In this document: in pieces, positions 1 through 11,861 of the stretch
Position numbering within the stretch: position 1 is the stretch's first letter
How the letters are laid out: the number at the start of each line of letters is the position of its first letter
The notes under the pieces: model-generated
What the model was told of the DNA's origin: nothing
What the model saw: only the letters and a program-made list of their open reading frames with translations
The model's database searches: none
NCBI GenBank assembly: GCA_022592435.1
Contig: JABYQS010000172.1
Coordinates: forward strand, 1-64,000
Reading direction: 5' to 3'
Origin: Cerioporus squamosus
Taxonomy: Eukaryota > Basidiomycota > Agaricomycetes > Polyporales > Polyporaceae
Length of the DNA: 64,000 nucleotides
Made by a program: the position numbers and the translations under genes

Positions 1-1620
1 CACGGTTCATACCCGGAATCGGGCTCAGAAGGATCCCAAGGCAATCTTGCTTGAGACTTGAAGCTCGCTGCGGTAGCAGACGGCGGGACCGCGAGATTGG
101 GGAAGAGCCTGTCCAGAACAGACGCAAACGCTAGCAGGTTGGTCTGGGACCATCCGGCCAGCGGCTCGAGGTGTAACCATCGCATGGGACGCCGCGCGAG
201 AGCCGGGATGGACGACAGGGAGGAAGGGATGTGATGTCAAGGGACGGGAGTTGGATATCTTCGAGCAGAGGGCAGTGTCTGGCGAACTCGACGAGCCCGG
301 AGACGGTGGGACGACAGCGCGTCAGATTCCCCGTCCAGAAGCGGAAGGAGCGAAGCTCCCGCCATGCTGTAGCGAAAGCCGCAGCGTCCTCGTCGTCGAA
401 GAGGGGTGCATATCGCTTGGAGTCAAACTCCACGTTCAATTCAATGAGCTCGCTAAAGCCGATGAGTGCTTCAAACACCCGAGAGGAGACGAACGAGGCG
501 GAAGGAGAGATTTGTTCATGCGTGAAGAAAAGGTTAACGTTGGTGAGAGACGGTGATACGTCCGTCATGATGCGGACGAAGGAGTCATGGATGGCTTGTT
601 CGGATGGGGTGGAACGTAGCGTGAGGGCGAGCTCGCGCAGATTCTTGAGACGGGTTGCAGCGAAGAACTGGACAAGGTCTACTAAGGATCCACCGATATG
701 GATCCGGGTGAGGGAGCTGAAATGGTTCGTGAATCTGAGTTCTTCGACTTTGCTCGAGCTTGCCTGCAGAGAGATCTCGACCTCCAGGACGGTGAGAGTC
801 GACATTTGAGACACAATGGCCAGTGCCCCCGCGTCGAATGCAACTTGGGACGAGAACATGTCAAGGGTGCGCAGTTGCTCGAAGTGACGCAGCGAAGTAA
901 GACATGAGGAGGAGAGACTCTGAGATGGACCGCGAACGGATAGTTCATGAAGGTGTGGAAGTTTTGAAGGGATCACTCGAAAGACGGACCCCACAACGGA
1001 CGCATCAATAGGAGCCACCGGCTCTGATGGCAGTGCTTTAGTGAACGCAAATGATAAGTGCACCTCGCGGAGGGACGGCGACAGCATACGCATCAGTCCG
1101 GAGGGATCCTCGATGGAGACAACAGCATTGAGGTAACGTAGGTTGGCCATCAATGGTCGATTTCTCCGGACGCCCTCTAGGAACGCCCATGCAGACGAGT
1201 GCATTGACTTGAGCGCATCAAGGCCATGTAATTCGCGGACGCGGTTGGCGTACCATTGCATGCGGGCCCATTGATCCTCTGTGACCTCTTCGGTGAGAAA
1301 CTGCTCGGAATCATGAGACAAAATCAGACAGTATCTCCAACAAATAGCATGCAAGAACTGACCCATTCGTGCGCCAGACCTGATTCTTGGCGGGTGAAAG
1401 AAGGTAGAACGCTAAAGACAGGTTCGACGTCGTCCAGAGACCTCCATAGTACCGCGAGGGCCGGTTCGGATAATGCCCGACAAACGCGAGCCGCAGATGC
1501 CAAATCAAGCCTCCATGGTTCGTATGTACCCGTGTGTATCTCTTCATCATACGTCGCAGGCAAGGTCTCGAAGATGCCTGCCAGTATGTCGCGGCATTCG
1601 AGGGCACGCTGGACAGCCAT
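1..1620 (-). CDS. F-box/LRR-like protein 1, cut by the left edge, one frame break
   Basis: Probable SCF substrate adaptor. The ATG at 1620 opens an F-box-like N-terminus (ALECRDILAGIFETLP), then the CR-LSEPALAVLWRSLDD block typical of basidiomycete F-box genes. A 62-nt intron (about 1362-1301, GTCAGT...CAG) joins HEW to FLTEEVTEDQW in phase 0. The long second exon is a leucine-rich solenoid. Near 215-222 the frame breaks: the C-terminal block LLAFASVLDRLFPNL, which matches VLTERLFPNL in F-box protein 2 (about 13,380), lies in another frame, and one missing base would reconnect it. That frame is open to base 1, so the gene runs off the window. The family call is by resemblance to the other F-box genes here; substrate unknown. 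The break may be assembly error or decay. Confidence 0.75.
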
Positions 1621-1645
1621 GTGTGGTCCAAGTTGCGGGGGTGGC

Positions 1646-2555
1646 GATCTATAACACCAGTCTGGTATCCAGTCCTAGTCTGTACATATACTTAAGGACG
1701 CTCTCAACGCCAAACAAGCAACAGAGCGGAGGATACTCACTCGCAAAGTATATGGGAGACTAGATGATGGCGACCGTTAGTAACTCATCAGCTCGTTGCC
1801 GAGGAAACCGCTGAACAGGTCAGTGTCTAGCATACCATATCAATAGCGTTCAACCTACCTGCAGCCTGAGTACTTAGTACTTAGCAGTCACCAAAGCGCA
1901 ATATCTTCAAGTACGCGTCGTAAGAGGTCGTAAGTCAAAGTACTTAGTCGCGACTCGCTGGTCTTGCAACTTCGGACCTTTCCGGGCGTCTACCACATCG
2001 GGACCCCCGTCACCAGGGGTAGAAATCCTTTGAAGTCAGAGATCTTGCATGAGATAACATTAAGCACCGCATCTACTGTACGCTGGCCTAGTAGCAGTAG
2101 CAGGTTTGATGGACTAGCGTAAGTGTCTGCATCAGTGTCCAGCCAGAGGTCAAGAGACGGGACTCTGTCCGAGACTCCGACCGGGGTCCCAGCGGCGCCA
2201 AGCTGCCAGCGCGGATGACTGCTTTCGCAGCTTGTCCTCCTTCCTTCCTTCCTCCTCCTCCTTCCAGTCATGTCGTACAACATATGACTGTTCGTATTCT
2301 CTGGACATAACCTTGTACCAAGAGATTGGTTTGGCTCTGTGGAGTATAGCTCAAGAGCGTCGGTAAGCCAGACAATCTGTACTTCACCGCCGCACGATGC
2401 CAAATCTTTGATGGTTACCAGTGACCACCTGAGAGCTGCCTTCCGTCCGCTGGCACATTCCGGTACCCGAGAACTGTCCGTACGGTACGTACTATCTTTC
2501 AGAAGCGATAATACGCAATAGAGCTCACTCTTCTTGCAGGCCAGATAGCACGGTC
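1646..2555. other. Intergenic, no gene seen
   Basis: Upstream region between the divergent F-box 1 and LYR genes. The word AGTACTTAG occurs three times between about 1868 and 1946. No coding frame with family resemblance was found. Confidence 0.5.
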
Positions 2556-2640
2556 GTGGGACTAAGTAAAAGTCTTCTACCTCCCTCGACCGACTTAACA
2601 AACCCCTCCTCCTCCGAACAACATCGTCCAAACTATCATT

Positions 2641-3421
2641 ATGCAGGGACTATTGTGGACGTTGCGTTTCCGCGGCTCAACGCTCAACGGTTTAGTTGGA
2701 TTCGCACTCCGCACCGCTTGTATTCGGCTCGGGAGAGTGCTCCCCTTCCTCCCACCTTCCTGAGCTTGTATCGGTTGTTTCTCCGCTCCACCGCCGCATC
2801 GGTGCTCTCTGAGCCCGAAGCCACGTCCGTGTTGCGAAAAGCATGGCGTCCGGCGTTTTCTCAAGCGGCGATGGTGATGCGCCAACTGGAACGCGACGAC
2901 GTTCTTCCAGAACACCGCCGAGCCCTCACGCACTGGCTCACTGAATGGGAGAAGCGAGGTGAGCATATAACATTTCCTATCGGTGATCCGGAGCTGACTG
3001 ACTCAATGTTCCGAACTTACCTCCACAAACCATTATTATATTCGGGGCCTGTGTGGCGAATTTCTCCTGACTTACGAACTCGCGCGCATCCTCAGTTGAT
3101 AAGACTTTGTCGCTGTTGTACAGCTCTGCCGTCGCTCGAGGATTGCCTCACAAGGTCACCCGCAACCTGCACCTTATGATCGCGACGAACACAAACGTCA
3201 TCGATCCTCCGCCATTCTTGCTCGACGGAGGCGTATGGAACGGTCAGCTATCCCCACGAGATCCGAAGTATCAACCACCGAAGACTCCCAAGAGCAAGAC
3301 TCCACAACAGCGGGCTCGGGAACGCTTTACCGGGCGGTCACTGCATGCGCTGAGTGACGTGATTGGCATGGCGGAGGCGTCGGGAGGCGTGACACTGGGC
3401 AGGCTGCTGAGGCGGCGGTGA
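2641..3421 (+). CDS. Mitochondrial LYR-motif (Complex1_LYR-like) protein
   Basis: The signature is FLSLYRLFLRST (about 2758-2793), a LYR tripeptide in a helix rich in Arg/Leu, the hallmark of small mitochondrial assembly factors that bind acyl carrier protein or Fe-S machinery. A 137-nt intron (2959-3095, GTGAGC...CAG, phase 1) joins EKR to VDKTLSLLYSSAVARG. The C-terminus is basic (GRLLRRR). The LYR frame has no ATG. The ATG at 2641 opens a frame rich in Arg and free of acidic residues (MQGLLWTLRFRGSTLNGLVG), which looks like a mitochondrial presequence, but it lies one frame off; a single missing base between about 2720 and 2762 would join the two. Start and 5' part are therefore uncertain. 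Which respiratory component it serves cannot be told. Confidence 0.6.
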
Positions 3422-3424
3422 TTG

Positions 3425-4871
3425 GGTGCGCACGCGCGCTCGGGCATGCAGGTCTAGGTGCGAGCGGAGAACGGGATTTGAGATGGTACTCCGCATGCAT
3501 CACTTCAGGGTTCTGTCGCAGGCCGTCGTCGAGCAGGTAGTATCAACTCTCCGGAATCGACTGCTCGCGGGGTTGGCAATAACTACTAGGTCCGTATGCT
3601 GTTTACATTGCATGCCGAATGTCATCCACTGAAAGTCCGTGTGGCAGGGTAGCGTGTATGTATTGAGCAACACCGCTAACTGTAAGCGAAGTAGATCGTG
3701 GCCGGACATTGGGGTGCCCGGTTCAGCCGTCCCTCAAAACTTCCCCCAGCGGCGAACATTGACCAATATGGAAGCCTTACATTGACCAAGGCTGTATTAG
3801 TACGCCGTCTAGGATCTGACTCTCCGAAGACTCTCTTCCGCTAGAGGTGAGGCTACCTCTAGACACCCTCCTTGGCCGCTGTGGAAACGATCCTACAGAC
3901 TGTCGGCCTGCCTGTGCGGGCTGCAAAACGCTTAATGCTAGCCTATGCTAGCCTCCCCCGATCTCCGAGCGGCTAGTAGCGAGATCCATCAATGTTGAAG
4001 CACGATTGATCGAAGACCATCTTCCCCTTACTGTCCAGACGCCCATGTTCACACTCCACTTTCCCATTAGACTTTGCGCTAGCAGCGACATCATGCTGTC
4101 CGTTGAACGTTTGTCCCGTCAGACGTTCGATGATCAGTCCTCGGTAAGTGTTGTGTACAGTGGAACGTTCGGAAACATGCCGCTCATCTAAGCACGATAG
4201 ATGCCAGTCGTCTTTCACCTCCAAGGTGGTTGATGACGGTTCCTGTCCCCTTCCTTTGATTGGCCAGCCACCGATCCGTGTCGCGTGATGCGTACAGAGG
4301 CGAATCGCAACCTCATCTCATCCGTGCTGTGCAGCATGGGAGTCGGTACCTCCCCACCTCCAACCAAGGTGCAGCTGTCAAACCGTGGACCTGTCCCTGC
4401 AGATCCGCACGACCTGCCGACTCTATGTACCAGCGTCGGATACGTCGAAGGCGTGCAGCAGCGCTCAGAGTGATTGATGACTGCCAAACACTGCAGATCA
4501 TTTCACAAGGCTGTCCGATATCATCCCGCTTCATGCGCAAGGCGTGGCCGCTGCTGCGACCAGCCGCAATATATACGAGCAGGTGGCCAGATGATGCACC
4601 CCGTCACGTTCGCTGTACGATGAGTGCTTCTCCCCTCGCTACCACGTCAATCATTGGCAGCGGTCTCCACCATCATGCAGACGTCCGACGGCCCCATGGC
4701 GGCTTCCCTTCTTCTTCGATGACATACATATCCCTGCACATAAGCGCAGCGACCCACCCACCTTCATTTCGTCTTCCCCTTCGTTCACCCTGTTCCGCTT
4801 CTCCTTCTTCCGCGCCCACGGCGCATCCAGCCTGCGGGCGACGAGGACTAGGATTCAAGGATTCGCGTAAC
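3425..4871. other. Intergenic, no gene supported
   Basis: About 1.4 kb with only short open frames on both strands. An 83-codon minus-strand frame (3973-4224) has no recognisable domain. Nothing else seen. Confidence 0.4.
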
Positions 4872-5911
4872 ATGGCCGCTGTGCGACCAAAGCTTGCCGT
4901 GCTCCCTTTCGGTGGAGCGGCGTATGCCAGGAGCATGAAGGACTCACCGGCCTCGGACTTCCTCGACATGAGGTCCAACCCCCCGAGTCCAGTGGCCGAA
5001 TCTGTTTCAGCGATATCAAAGGGCAAGGTGAGCAGTGTGTTTCCTGTGCCCTGCGAGACGCGAGCGCTCACGAGCAGGACCATTAATAGGCTCAGGCGAC
5101 TTCTCTGCCTCAGCCCAGCGTGAAGAAGATGCGCAGGAGAGTTGCCCTCCTGAGCGGGGTGCACCTCAACCTGCCCAGTTCCCCTGTCGTCGGCCCGACA
5201 CCCCCAGGCTCGTCGACAGCATGGACATTCACCGCAGAGTGGGACTCTACACATGACGAGATTGTCTTCAGTGACCTCGAGCGCGCTAGTGGGTCTGGCG
5301 GCTCAGCCTCAGCAGGTACCCGCTTCTTCCCTAGCGCCATACCGTTCGACGTGAACGAGGACGAGATAGATCTCGAGGTCTTCTCGCCTCCCCCTCCCCT
5401 CTCCGTCGCGCCACATCTCGCAGACATGTCCGCTTCATCATCTTCATACTCTCCTTCGTCTTCTGCAAGTTCTTCACCTTCTTCGCCTGCACTTTCCGAC
5501 ATTTTCGACCTCTACGCGACAACCCCGAGCTCGCGCTCCTTCTTCTCCGATGCGAACGACTCTGTGTCCACCGCTCCTTCTTCTCCCGTCGACACTCCCT
5601 CGCCCGCGAGCCTGTCTCCGCCCTCGTACAAGGACAGCCGGTTCGATCCGCCCGTCATCTCCGTCACGTTCTTCGAGGAAGACGAGTCGCGGGATGGGTA
5701 CGTGACACACACCACGCACTTCCAGGGCGTGTCTTCCAGCCGGGCTACTGGCGTAGTCGTCGCACCCAGGTCTGCGTTCGAGCCAGTCTTGTGGTCACCC
5801 TTTCTCAACGAGAAGAGCCGAGCCTTTTCGCAGGCACCGTACTCGGCTGGTGTCTCTAGCCAACCTAGGCGGAGACCATTGCCCCCTCTGCCAGTTCGCT
5901 CGTCGTCATAA
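4872..5911 (+). CDS. Unknown Ser/Pro-rich protein
   Basis: Two exons, 4872-5027 and 5114-5911, joined in phase 0 by an 86-nt intron (GTGAGC...CTCAG), giving about 317 residues. The N-terminus MAAVRPKLAVLPFGG is followed by a short basic stretch (KKMRRR), an acidic segment (VNEDEIDLEVF), a long serine-rich low-complexity tract (SASSSSYSPSSSASSSPSS) and a C-terminal proline motif RRRPLPPLP that could bind SH3-type domains. No transmembrane segment or signal peptide is visible. I do not recognise the family; composition suggests a disordered regulatory or scaffold protein, which is inference only. Confidence 0.6.
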
Positions 5912-7339
5912 CTCTTCACCTACTTGCTCGAGGCGCTCTGCGTCACGCGCGTACGGTCCTCGCAGTTCAAGGTCGGATACTTGTTGCGTCTCGCAGTCCT
6001 CTCTGTTTGCGCCCCACTAGCCGCTCCCGTCTCCTCCTCTGTTCGCTTCGCTTTCGCACATACCTCAGGCTTCTGAGTCTTTTTATTGGCCCGCCACATC
6101 TTTCATACTTCGCTCTTCATCCTTAACCTATTAACTGCTGGCCAATTCTAATTTATCTTCATACCCTGTTCATCCCGGACTCACCCGCCATGTGTACATT
6201 ACGAGTCCACGATCCCCTCCCCCTTTTCCCCCTCCATTGCTCCGCATCTTCATTCTCCCTCCACCTCTGCTGACCTGCAATGCAGTGTCACAACCGCACG
6301 CAAAAGATATCTTTACGATGCAATCACCGTCTGTCATAGACGTCAACAACACCCTGCGTGTAATGTGTATGTGTACCAACAGTCTTCTCCTCATCTCCTC
6401 CGATTCGCGACCCGAGCTCGTCTGCCACCGGTCAACGGACTGCTGCATCCTGCCATCCCGACACGCCCGCATTGATGCGGCCTCGTGGCGCTGTGGTTTG
6501 CGACGACTTTGCCGCAGCGGGACCAGTGCGGCAGACCCCTTCCCCCGTGTGGCATGACGGCTGCCGTGCCTTCTTCCTGTTCCGCCGTTCACGGTCTCTG
6601 AGAACATTCGCTCAGGCTCTCCGAGCGCTGCGTGGATCACCGATGCCCCGATAGCTGGCTGATCTAGGCATCTCTGCCCGACTATTTGACTTTGTTTAAG
6701 CACGCGCGCATGGTCGATCGTGAACACCATCTCTCCGGTAACAAAGGTGCCAATGTGGTTCGCTCGTTCAACAGCTCCCGAGTGCGCGTCTTGCGAACTC
6801 ACGATGTTTCATCGTCCTGGCATCCTCCTCCTAGTACTATCCCACTCGTCCCGGCTGGAAGTAAGGTATGTATGTAAGTACATCCTTGATCAAGCTGAGA
6901 CGCAGGAGGATCCCCGATGATTCTGGCACGTATTTCTGGAAAGACCATTCCCTGAACGGTCCAGCGCGAGCATCCGAACAGTTCTTCAAGGTCTATATAA
7001 TAGGATATCAGCGATTGACTGTCCTACCTGTAAGGGACAGATCGAGCGGCTTGAAGCAGATGTTGTGCACGACCGTGTGGACCCAATTCCAGTGTGTGGG
7101 CCGAAATGAGTAGATGCGCCCAAAAGAAGTGCGTATAGCATGTGCGATGAGTGCGTACAGATGGTCGTCGTCTATGTGTGGAATATGGTCGTGTGCGATG
7201 TGCACTAGATGCCAACAGTGATATGATGTGCCGGCGTAGAAGTGTGGGCCCGCCGCCGTAAAGGAGAGGACCGCCGTCAGGGCTCCTTTGGCAGCGATTG
7301 GCGCTACCTCCTTCGCCCCCACCCCTCTCTCTCTACCAT
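5912..7339. other. Intergenic, no gene seen
   Basis: Pyrimidine-rich stretch directly after the Ser/Pro-rich gene (probable 3' UTR), then sequence without a convincing frame up to the stop of the sulfate transporter. Open frames here show no family motif or splice-consistent partner. Confidence 0.4.
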
Positions 7340-10300
7340 TCACAAGCGATCCCGCTCCCGCATCTTCTGCTCGATGCACGCCATCGCGCTCGCGACGTCC
7401 TTGAGGAACGCGTCCTCGCCCAGCAGGTCGACGATGCCCGCCTTCTCGAAGGACTCGCGCGGGCCACGCTTGAGGTGTGTGATGTACAGCCCAACTCCGC
7501 GATTCTGCAGACACGACGTCAGCGACAACAGATCGCGGATGCCAACGTCCGACGTGAGTAGTCGCCGCTCGAAGTCAGCGGGTCGGCCCCAGTACGAACA
7601 AGAATAGATTCGAGCGCACCCTGTATGTCTCCGCCAATTCAAAGAAGATCTGTGCTGCTCTGTGATTTGCCAATAGCAAGAGCAGATCGCCCGCGTCATT
7701 GGTCAGTGTTGCGTTTGTAATATGAGCCATGGCCGACAGTGACGTGGGCGGCGGCCCTGTCGATGAAGATGGGGGGACTCACGACGCATCAATGGTGTCG
7801 ACGTCGGCAAGGTGGAACACGAGCACGTTGGCGTCGAGCCTGTGTGGTTCGTCCGCCGGGTGGTGCTTGTCGTGCCCATATAGTTCTAGCCGCCGCAGAC
7901 GTTCTACGTTGAGGGTGCGATCGAGTGCCACAGTCGGATGCGCAGTATCAGCGCCGATGATAATCACATTCGTGAGCGAACTGCAAGGAGTACACATCAA
8001 CAGTCATCAGGAACGCACCTTTCAGCTGTGCCGTATTCGCTGCAGTCACGGAGATTGTGGACGAGGTGTCAGCGCGAGGATAGAAGGCTTGCCAGGACAG
8101 TTATTGCAGACACGGCACGTACCGAAGTCGAGGTTCTCACGGATGCGCACGATGAGCACGCCCGACGCGTCCTCTTCCGCGTCCGGGTTCTCGTCGATAG
8201 GCTTCCACCTGTCGGTCCCTGGTATGCGACCCTGCGGAAGGTCCCGTCAGCAACCGGAACACCACAATCTGTCTCAGGCGGGAATTTGCAAAAAGGGAGT
8301 GGCTTACAAGGATTGTCATTCGGGGGCGCGAAGATCGCCGGACCACGAGCAGAAGTGAGATGACAACGCTCACTGCGATCCCGATCTCGACGTTCCAAAC
8401 AATGGTCAAGAAGAATGTGAGCGACATCAAGAGGAGGTCGATCCATGCCCGCATCCTGGTGGCACCGATCAGTCACTCTACAGTGTCTGCCCCACCATGC
8501 AGGTACGTACTTCCAGTAGAACTTCGCGTCGTGAGGGAACTCCGACAGCAAGGAGAAAACAATGAGGCAAATACTGTCATGAGACTTAGTCACGAGCAAG
8601 ACGCCGATAGCTGCGAAAGACTCACATGGACGCGAGTACACACTTGGGCAGGTAGTAGAGCCACGGCAGGAGGAAGAACGTCGCAAGAAGCACAAGGGTC
8701 GATGTAACCAACGACGCCATCTGCGTGCGGCCCCCGAGGTCGCCATTCAGCTTCGACCTGGTGATCGAGCCATAGGCCGGCAGCGTCCCCGGAATGAACG
8801 CGCCAACAATGTTACCAGCTCCGAGCGCGACGAGCTCGCGGTTGGGGCTGATGCTGTACCCAAACCGTCCTGCGTTCTGCTTGGCCGCGACGATGCTATC
8901 CAGGAAGCCGACAACCGAGATGAGCACGGCCGTCGAGGTCGTCCTCCGCAGGTATCTGAGTGTCATCTTCCGAAGCGGGAACTGCACGAACGTGCCCGTG
9001 TTGATCGGGACAGATCCCAGGATCTCCACGCCGTCTTGGTCCCAGTCAAACTCATCCGACAGCACTAGGAGATGGGCGGTCAGATGACATCTTGAGGTGA
9101 CAGGTGAGGGACGTACTGGTCGAGACCACCACCACAATGAACACCTCCGGCAGCCGGTAGATGAACCAGTACTTCTTGAACGCCTGCTTGCAGCTCCGTA
9201 TCGCCACCAGGATGGCGAGCGCGCCGAAGCTGATGGTTGTGGTGAGCTTGTGTGCGTGCGTAAAGGCGTTCTCGATGAGGAATACGAGCTTGTCTAAGGT
9301 CGACTTGGGCTGCAAAACGTGCTCTAGCTGCGTTAGGCCGACCATCGGAATGAGCTGCTCTCTTCATGCCATGTGGTCAGCACGACAGCACAGACGGTAC
9401 GCGGAGCACATACATCATGATGACTACCGCAACGGCGGTGACGAAACCGCGCAATAGTGCGCGACTGAGGACGACGTCAAGGAATCCCAGCCTGAACAGG
9501 CCCAAGAGGAAGCTTATCAAGCCAACCTGTGGCGATCGTAAGTACGGTGTCATCAAGGAGCTCTCGAAAGAACGCACCTGGAATGTTATGACGGTAGATA
9601 TTGCAAGAGAGACAGCATTGGGGTCTACAGGGTGGGTGTGCGGGTCGGAGTGCATGATCTCGTCGACTGCCTGGCCAACGAGTAGCGAAAGAGCGGCCTC
9701 GGGGGCAACGTTCAATTGTCGAGACGTCCCCAGGAGTGCGTACACAATTCCTGGAACTGCGGCGGAGAACTAGAAGGACACCAGTCAATATCTAGCACGC
9801 GTACATAGAATGGGGTTAGACAAACCAGACCGGTCACCGGGCTAAGCTTGGCGAGCGATGAGGCGTAGGAAACCGATTGGGGTATGAGCATGCTGGCGAC
9901 GGTGATACCAGCGAGGAAATCGCCCGCAAACCTGTCGCATCATGTCAATCAAGAGGTTCATGAAGGTAGCCACTGCCTAGTACGAACAGAGAGAACGAAT
10001 ACTGGGGTATCCAAGCTGTCGAGGGGATATAGTATCGGACTTTCGCCCACGTCGACTTCCTTCTCCACAGCGGAGGGCGACCATCGAAACCTACACGAGG
10101 TGCGTAATCAGCATCTAGTGAACATTCCCGGATGTTGAACGAGGCAGAAGCGCAGGTCTGGTCAGAACAATTCACCGGGTAGCCACATACGGAGCCTCAC
10201 ATCCCACTGGCCCAGGCGCAGAGCACAAGGTGGGTTTGCGCAGTAATAGTGCGCTCGACTATCCGGCGGATATCTGCCTCGTGTTCGCATTCAACTCTGC

Positions 10301-11453
10301 ATACAGCGAGAAGGACGAGGAACGCACTTCTGCACCTGCAAAGCGAGGTCACGCATCCACTAAACAGGATTGGTGAACTGCGGGGCAGTATCCTCACGAG
10401 CGCACGAATAAGTCTTCAGAGAGCTCACGAACCGCGACACGGTCACGACAAGAGATGCTGACTATACCCCAATTATGTTGCTCGTGACCGCGATCAGGTA
10501 CTCGCCTGTCCACGTAGCAGATGCTCCAAACCGCAGCTGAACATGACACGCTGCAGTCGGGACCAATGCGCAAGTCGAATGCGAGGAGATACCACAGGCA
10601 GTGCAGGAGTGGGTACGTCAACATGCCTCCTCAGGCATCCATGAGTCCGTGCGGTCAATGAGCTCCGGGCTCACCAGACATGGACGCTACTTCTGCGCAT
10701 GTACATCCACCTCAGCAGTAGCGAACTGCAAGATCTTCGACCGACTGTTTGCAAGTGCGGGATGGACGGCTACTGGGCACTTCCCATGTCAGGGTCGTCT
10801 TCGAGTGAACAGTACAGCCATCAACGCACTACTTACAGTCGAAGCTCTAATAAGGAACATGCTGGTGTGGAATGACCGCGATAAGCAACATGCATCTCGC
10901 CCTCCCAGCTGGACGCATGCACGCCAAACTGATCTTCAGTAAGCGATGTTACCGTTAGGAAACAGTCATATGCCATCTCCCGAGCGCATCCTTACTAGGG
11001 ATTAAACTGCGTGTCGACAGCTCCAGCGCAGAACGTGGCTTTGTCTGGCTTGAGCGACGCACCTCGGTATCCGCAACGCGATATCATGTCCCATACCCCG
11101 AACTCCCGAGCTAAGGGGCAGGCTTCTCTGCCCGCAAGCTCAAGAGTCGCAAGAGCCAGCTGCGCGCAACTCCACTCTTACAGCAAGAAAGAGAGGAACC
11201 ACAGGAACAATCACTCACCTAGGGAGCTCCCTGACGCCGCCTCCGCCTCGTTGATGTCTCCCCGTCCCTCGAGCAGAGCCGTTCGCTCGCTGACCTGCCC
11301 GTCCACGTATCCGGGCGTCCTCGGAGTCACAGCCCCGCTTCCTGGTAAGCTTGACATGGCAGAACCGTATCCCGAGAGTGTCTGAGTGCTGTATCCGATA
11401 TGAGAGGGTCGTAGGGTGTCGTCGGTGCTCCTGCGCGAATGCTGCGGATCCAT
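7340..11453 (-). CDS. SulP/SLC26 sulfate transporter with STAS domain
   Basis: Plasma-membrane anion (sulfate) transporter. The ATG at 11453 begins a cytoplasmic tail with a vacuole/endosome-style ERTALLEG motif. The SulP core follows in pieces: STAWIPQYSFSL (about 10,000), GDFLAGITVASMLIPQSVSYA (9,930-9,860), YALLGTSRQLNVAPEAALSLLVG (9,745-9,680) and SPNRELVALGAGNIVGAFIPG (about 8,850-8,780). The STAS domain runs from LLVVRRSSRPRMTIL through ENLDF and DTIDAS to GVGLYITHLKRGP, stop at 7340. Many introns of 50-100 nt check out in phase, for example 7619-7505. Exon 1 (11453-11219) joins the exon starting at 10090 in phase 1 across 1,128 nt, far longer than the other introns. The junction near 9,990-9,940 does not keep frame with any canonical site I tried. 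Substrate inferred from family. Confidence 0.85.
10200..10990 (-). pseudogene. Possible decayed insert inside sulfate transporter intron 1
   Basis: The 1.1 kb intron holds no intact frame. On the minus strand a stretch reading AYDCFLT (about 10,970-10,950), then W...M, then TCKQSVEDLA (about 10,755-10,725) loosely recalls the start of the fungal multi-pass DUF6533 membrane proteins (YDylLt ... W..K ... tC). The pieces are in different frames with stops. This resemblance is weak; the region may simply be a non-coding insertion. Confidence 0.2.
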
Positions 11454-11861
11454 GGCGAGATATGAAATAGTCTATCGGGAAGGCGTGAGGGTAGTATGCA
11501 GTGGGGACGATGGTACGTCGTTATCTTGAGCTCAGCAAAACATCCTGGTCGTGCAACATGAAGTCCGGAGTCAAAAGTCGCGCGCGAGCAAGTCCGAAGA
11601 CCAGACGAACCGGATGTCCGGGCCGCCTCGAGGCGACCAATCACACTTCGCCAATTCGCCCATACTTGCTTTGCTGTTGACTTTACCCTTGACCACCACG
11701 TCAGTACTTGCGACAAACAGCGGAGAACCGCAGGACCGAGTGAGACACGTGTGTATCCAACTGTAGTTCTCCAGGCCTGGGATAGACCGTGGGCTTGACC
11801 AACGTTGTTCCATGGAGCATAGTACATAGTTACTACTTAGTCACATCGCTAGCAACACCGA

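Noticed and set aside
1868..1946. AGTACTTAG repeats considered as an operator or CRISPR-like array
   Set aside because: Irregular spacing and eukaryotic context; at most a promoter word.
3973..4224. Minus-strand 83-codon frame with a WxLxCL-like start, briefly considered as a cyanovirin-type lectin
   Set aside because: The lectin repeat pattern and the paired Asn/Gly motifs are absent, and no splice partner fits.
6170..6802. 210-codon minus-strand open frame
   Set aside because: Composition is that of an antisense shadow over a pyrimidine-rich flank; no motif, no introns, no neighbour logic.
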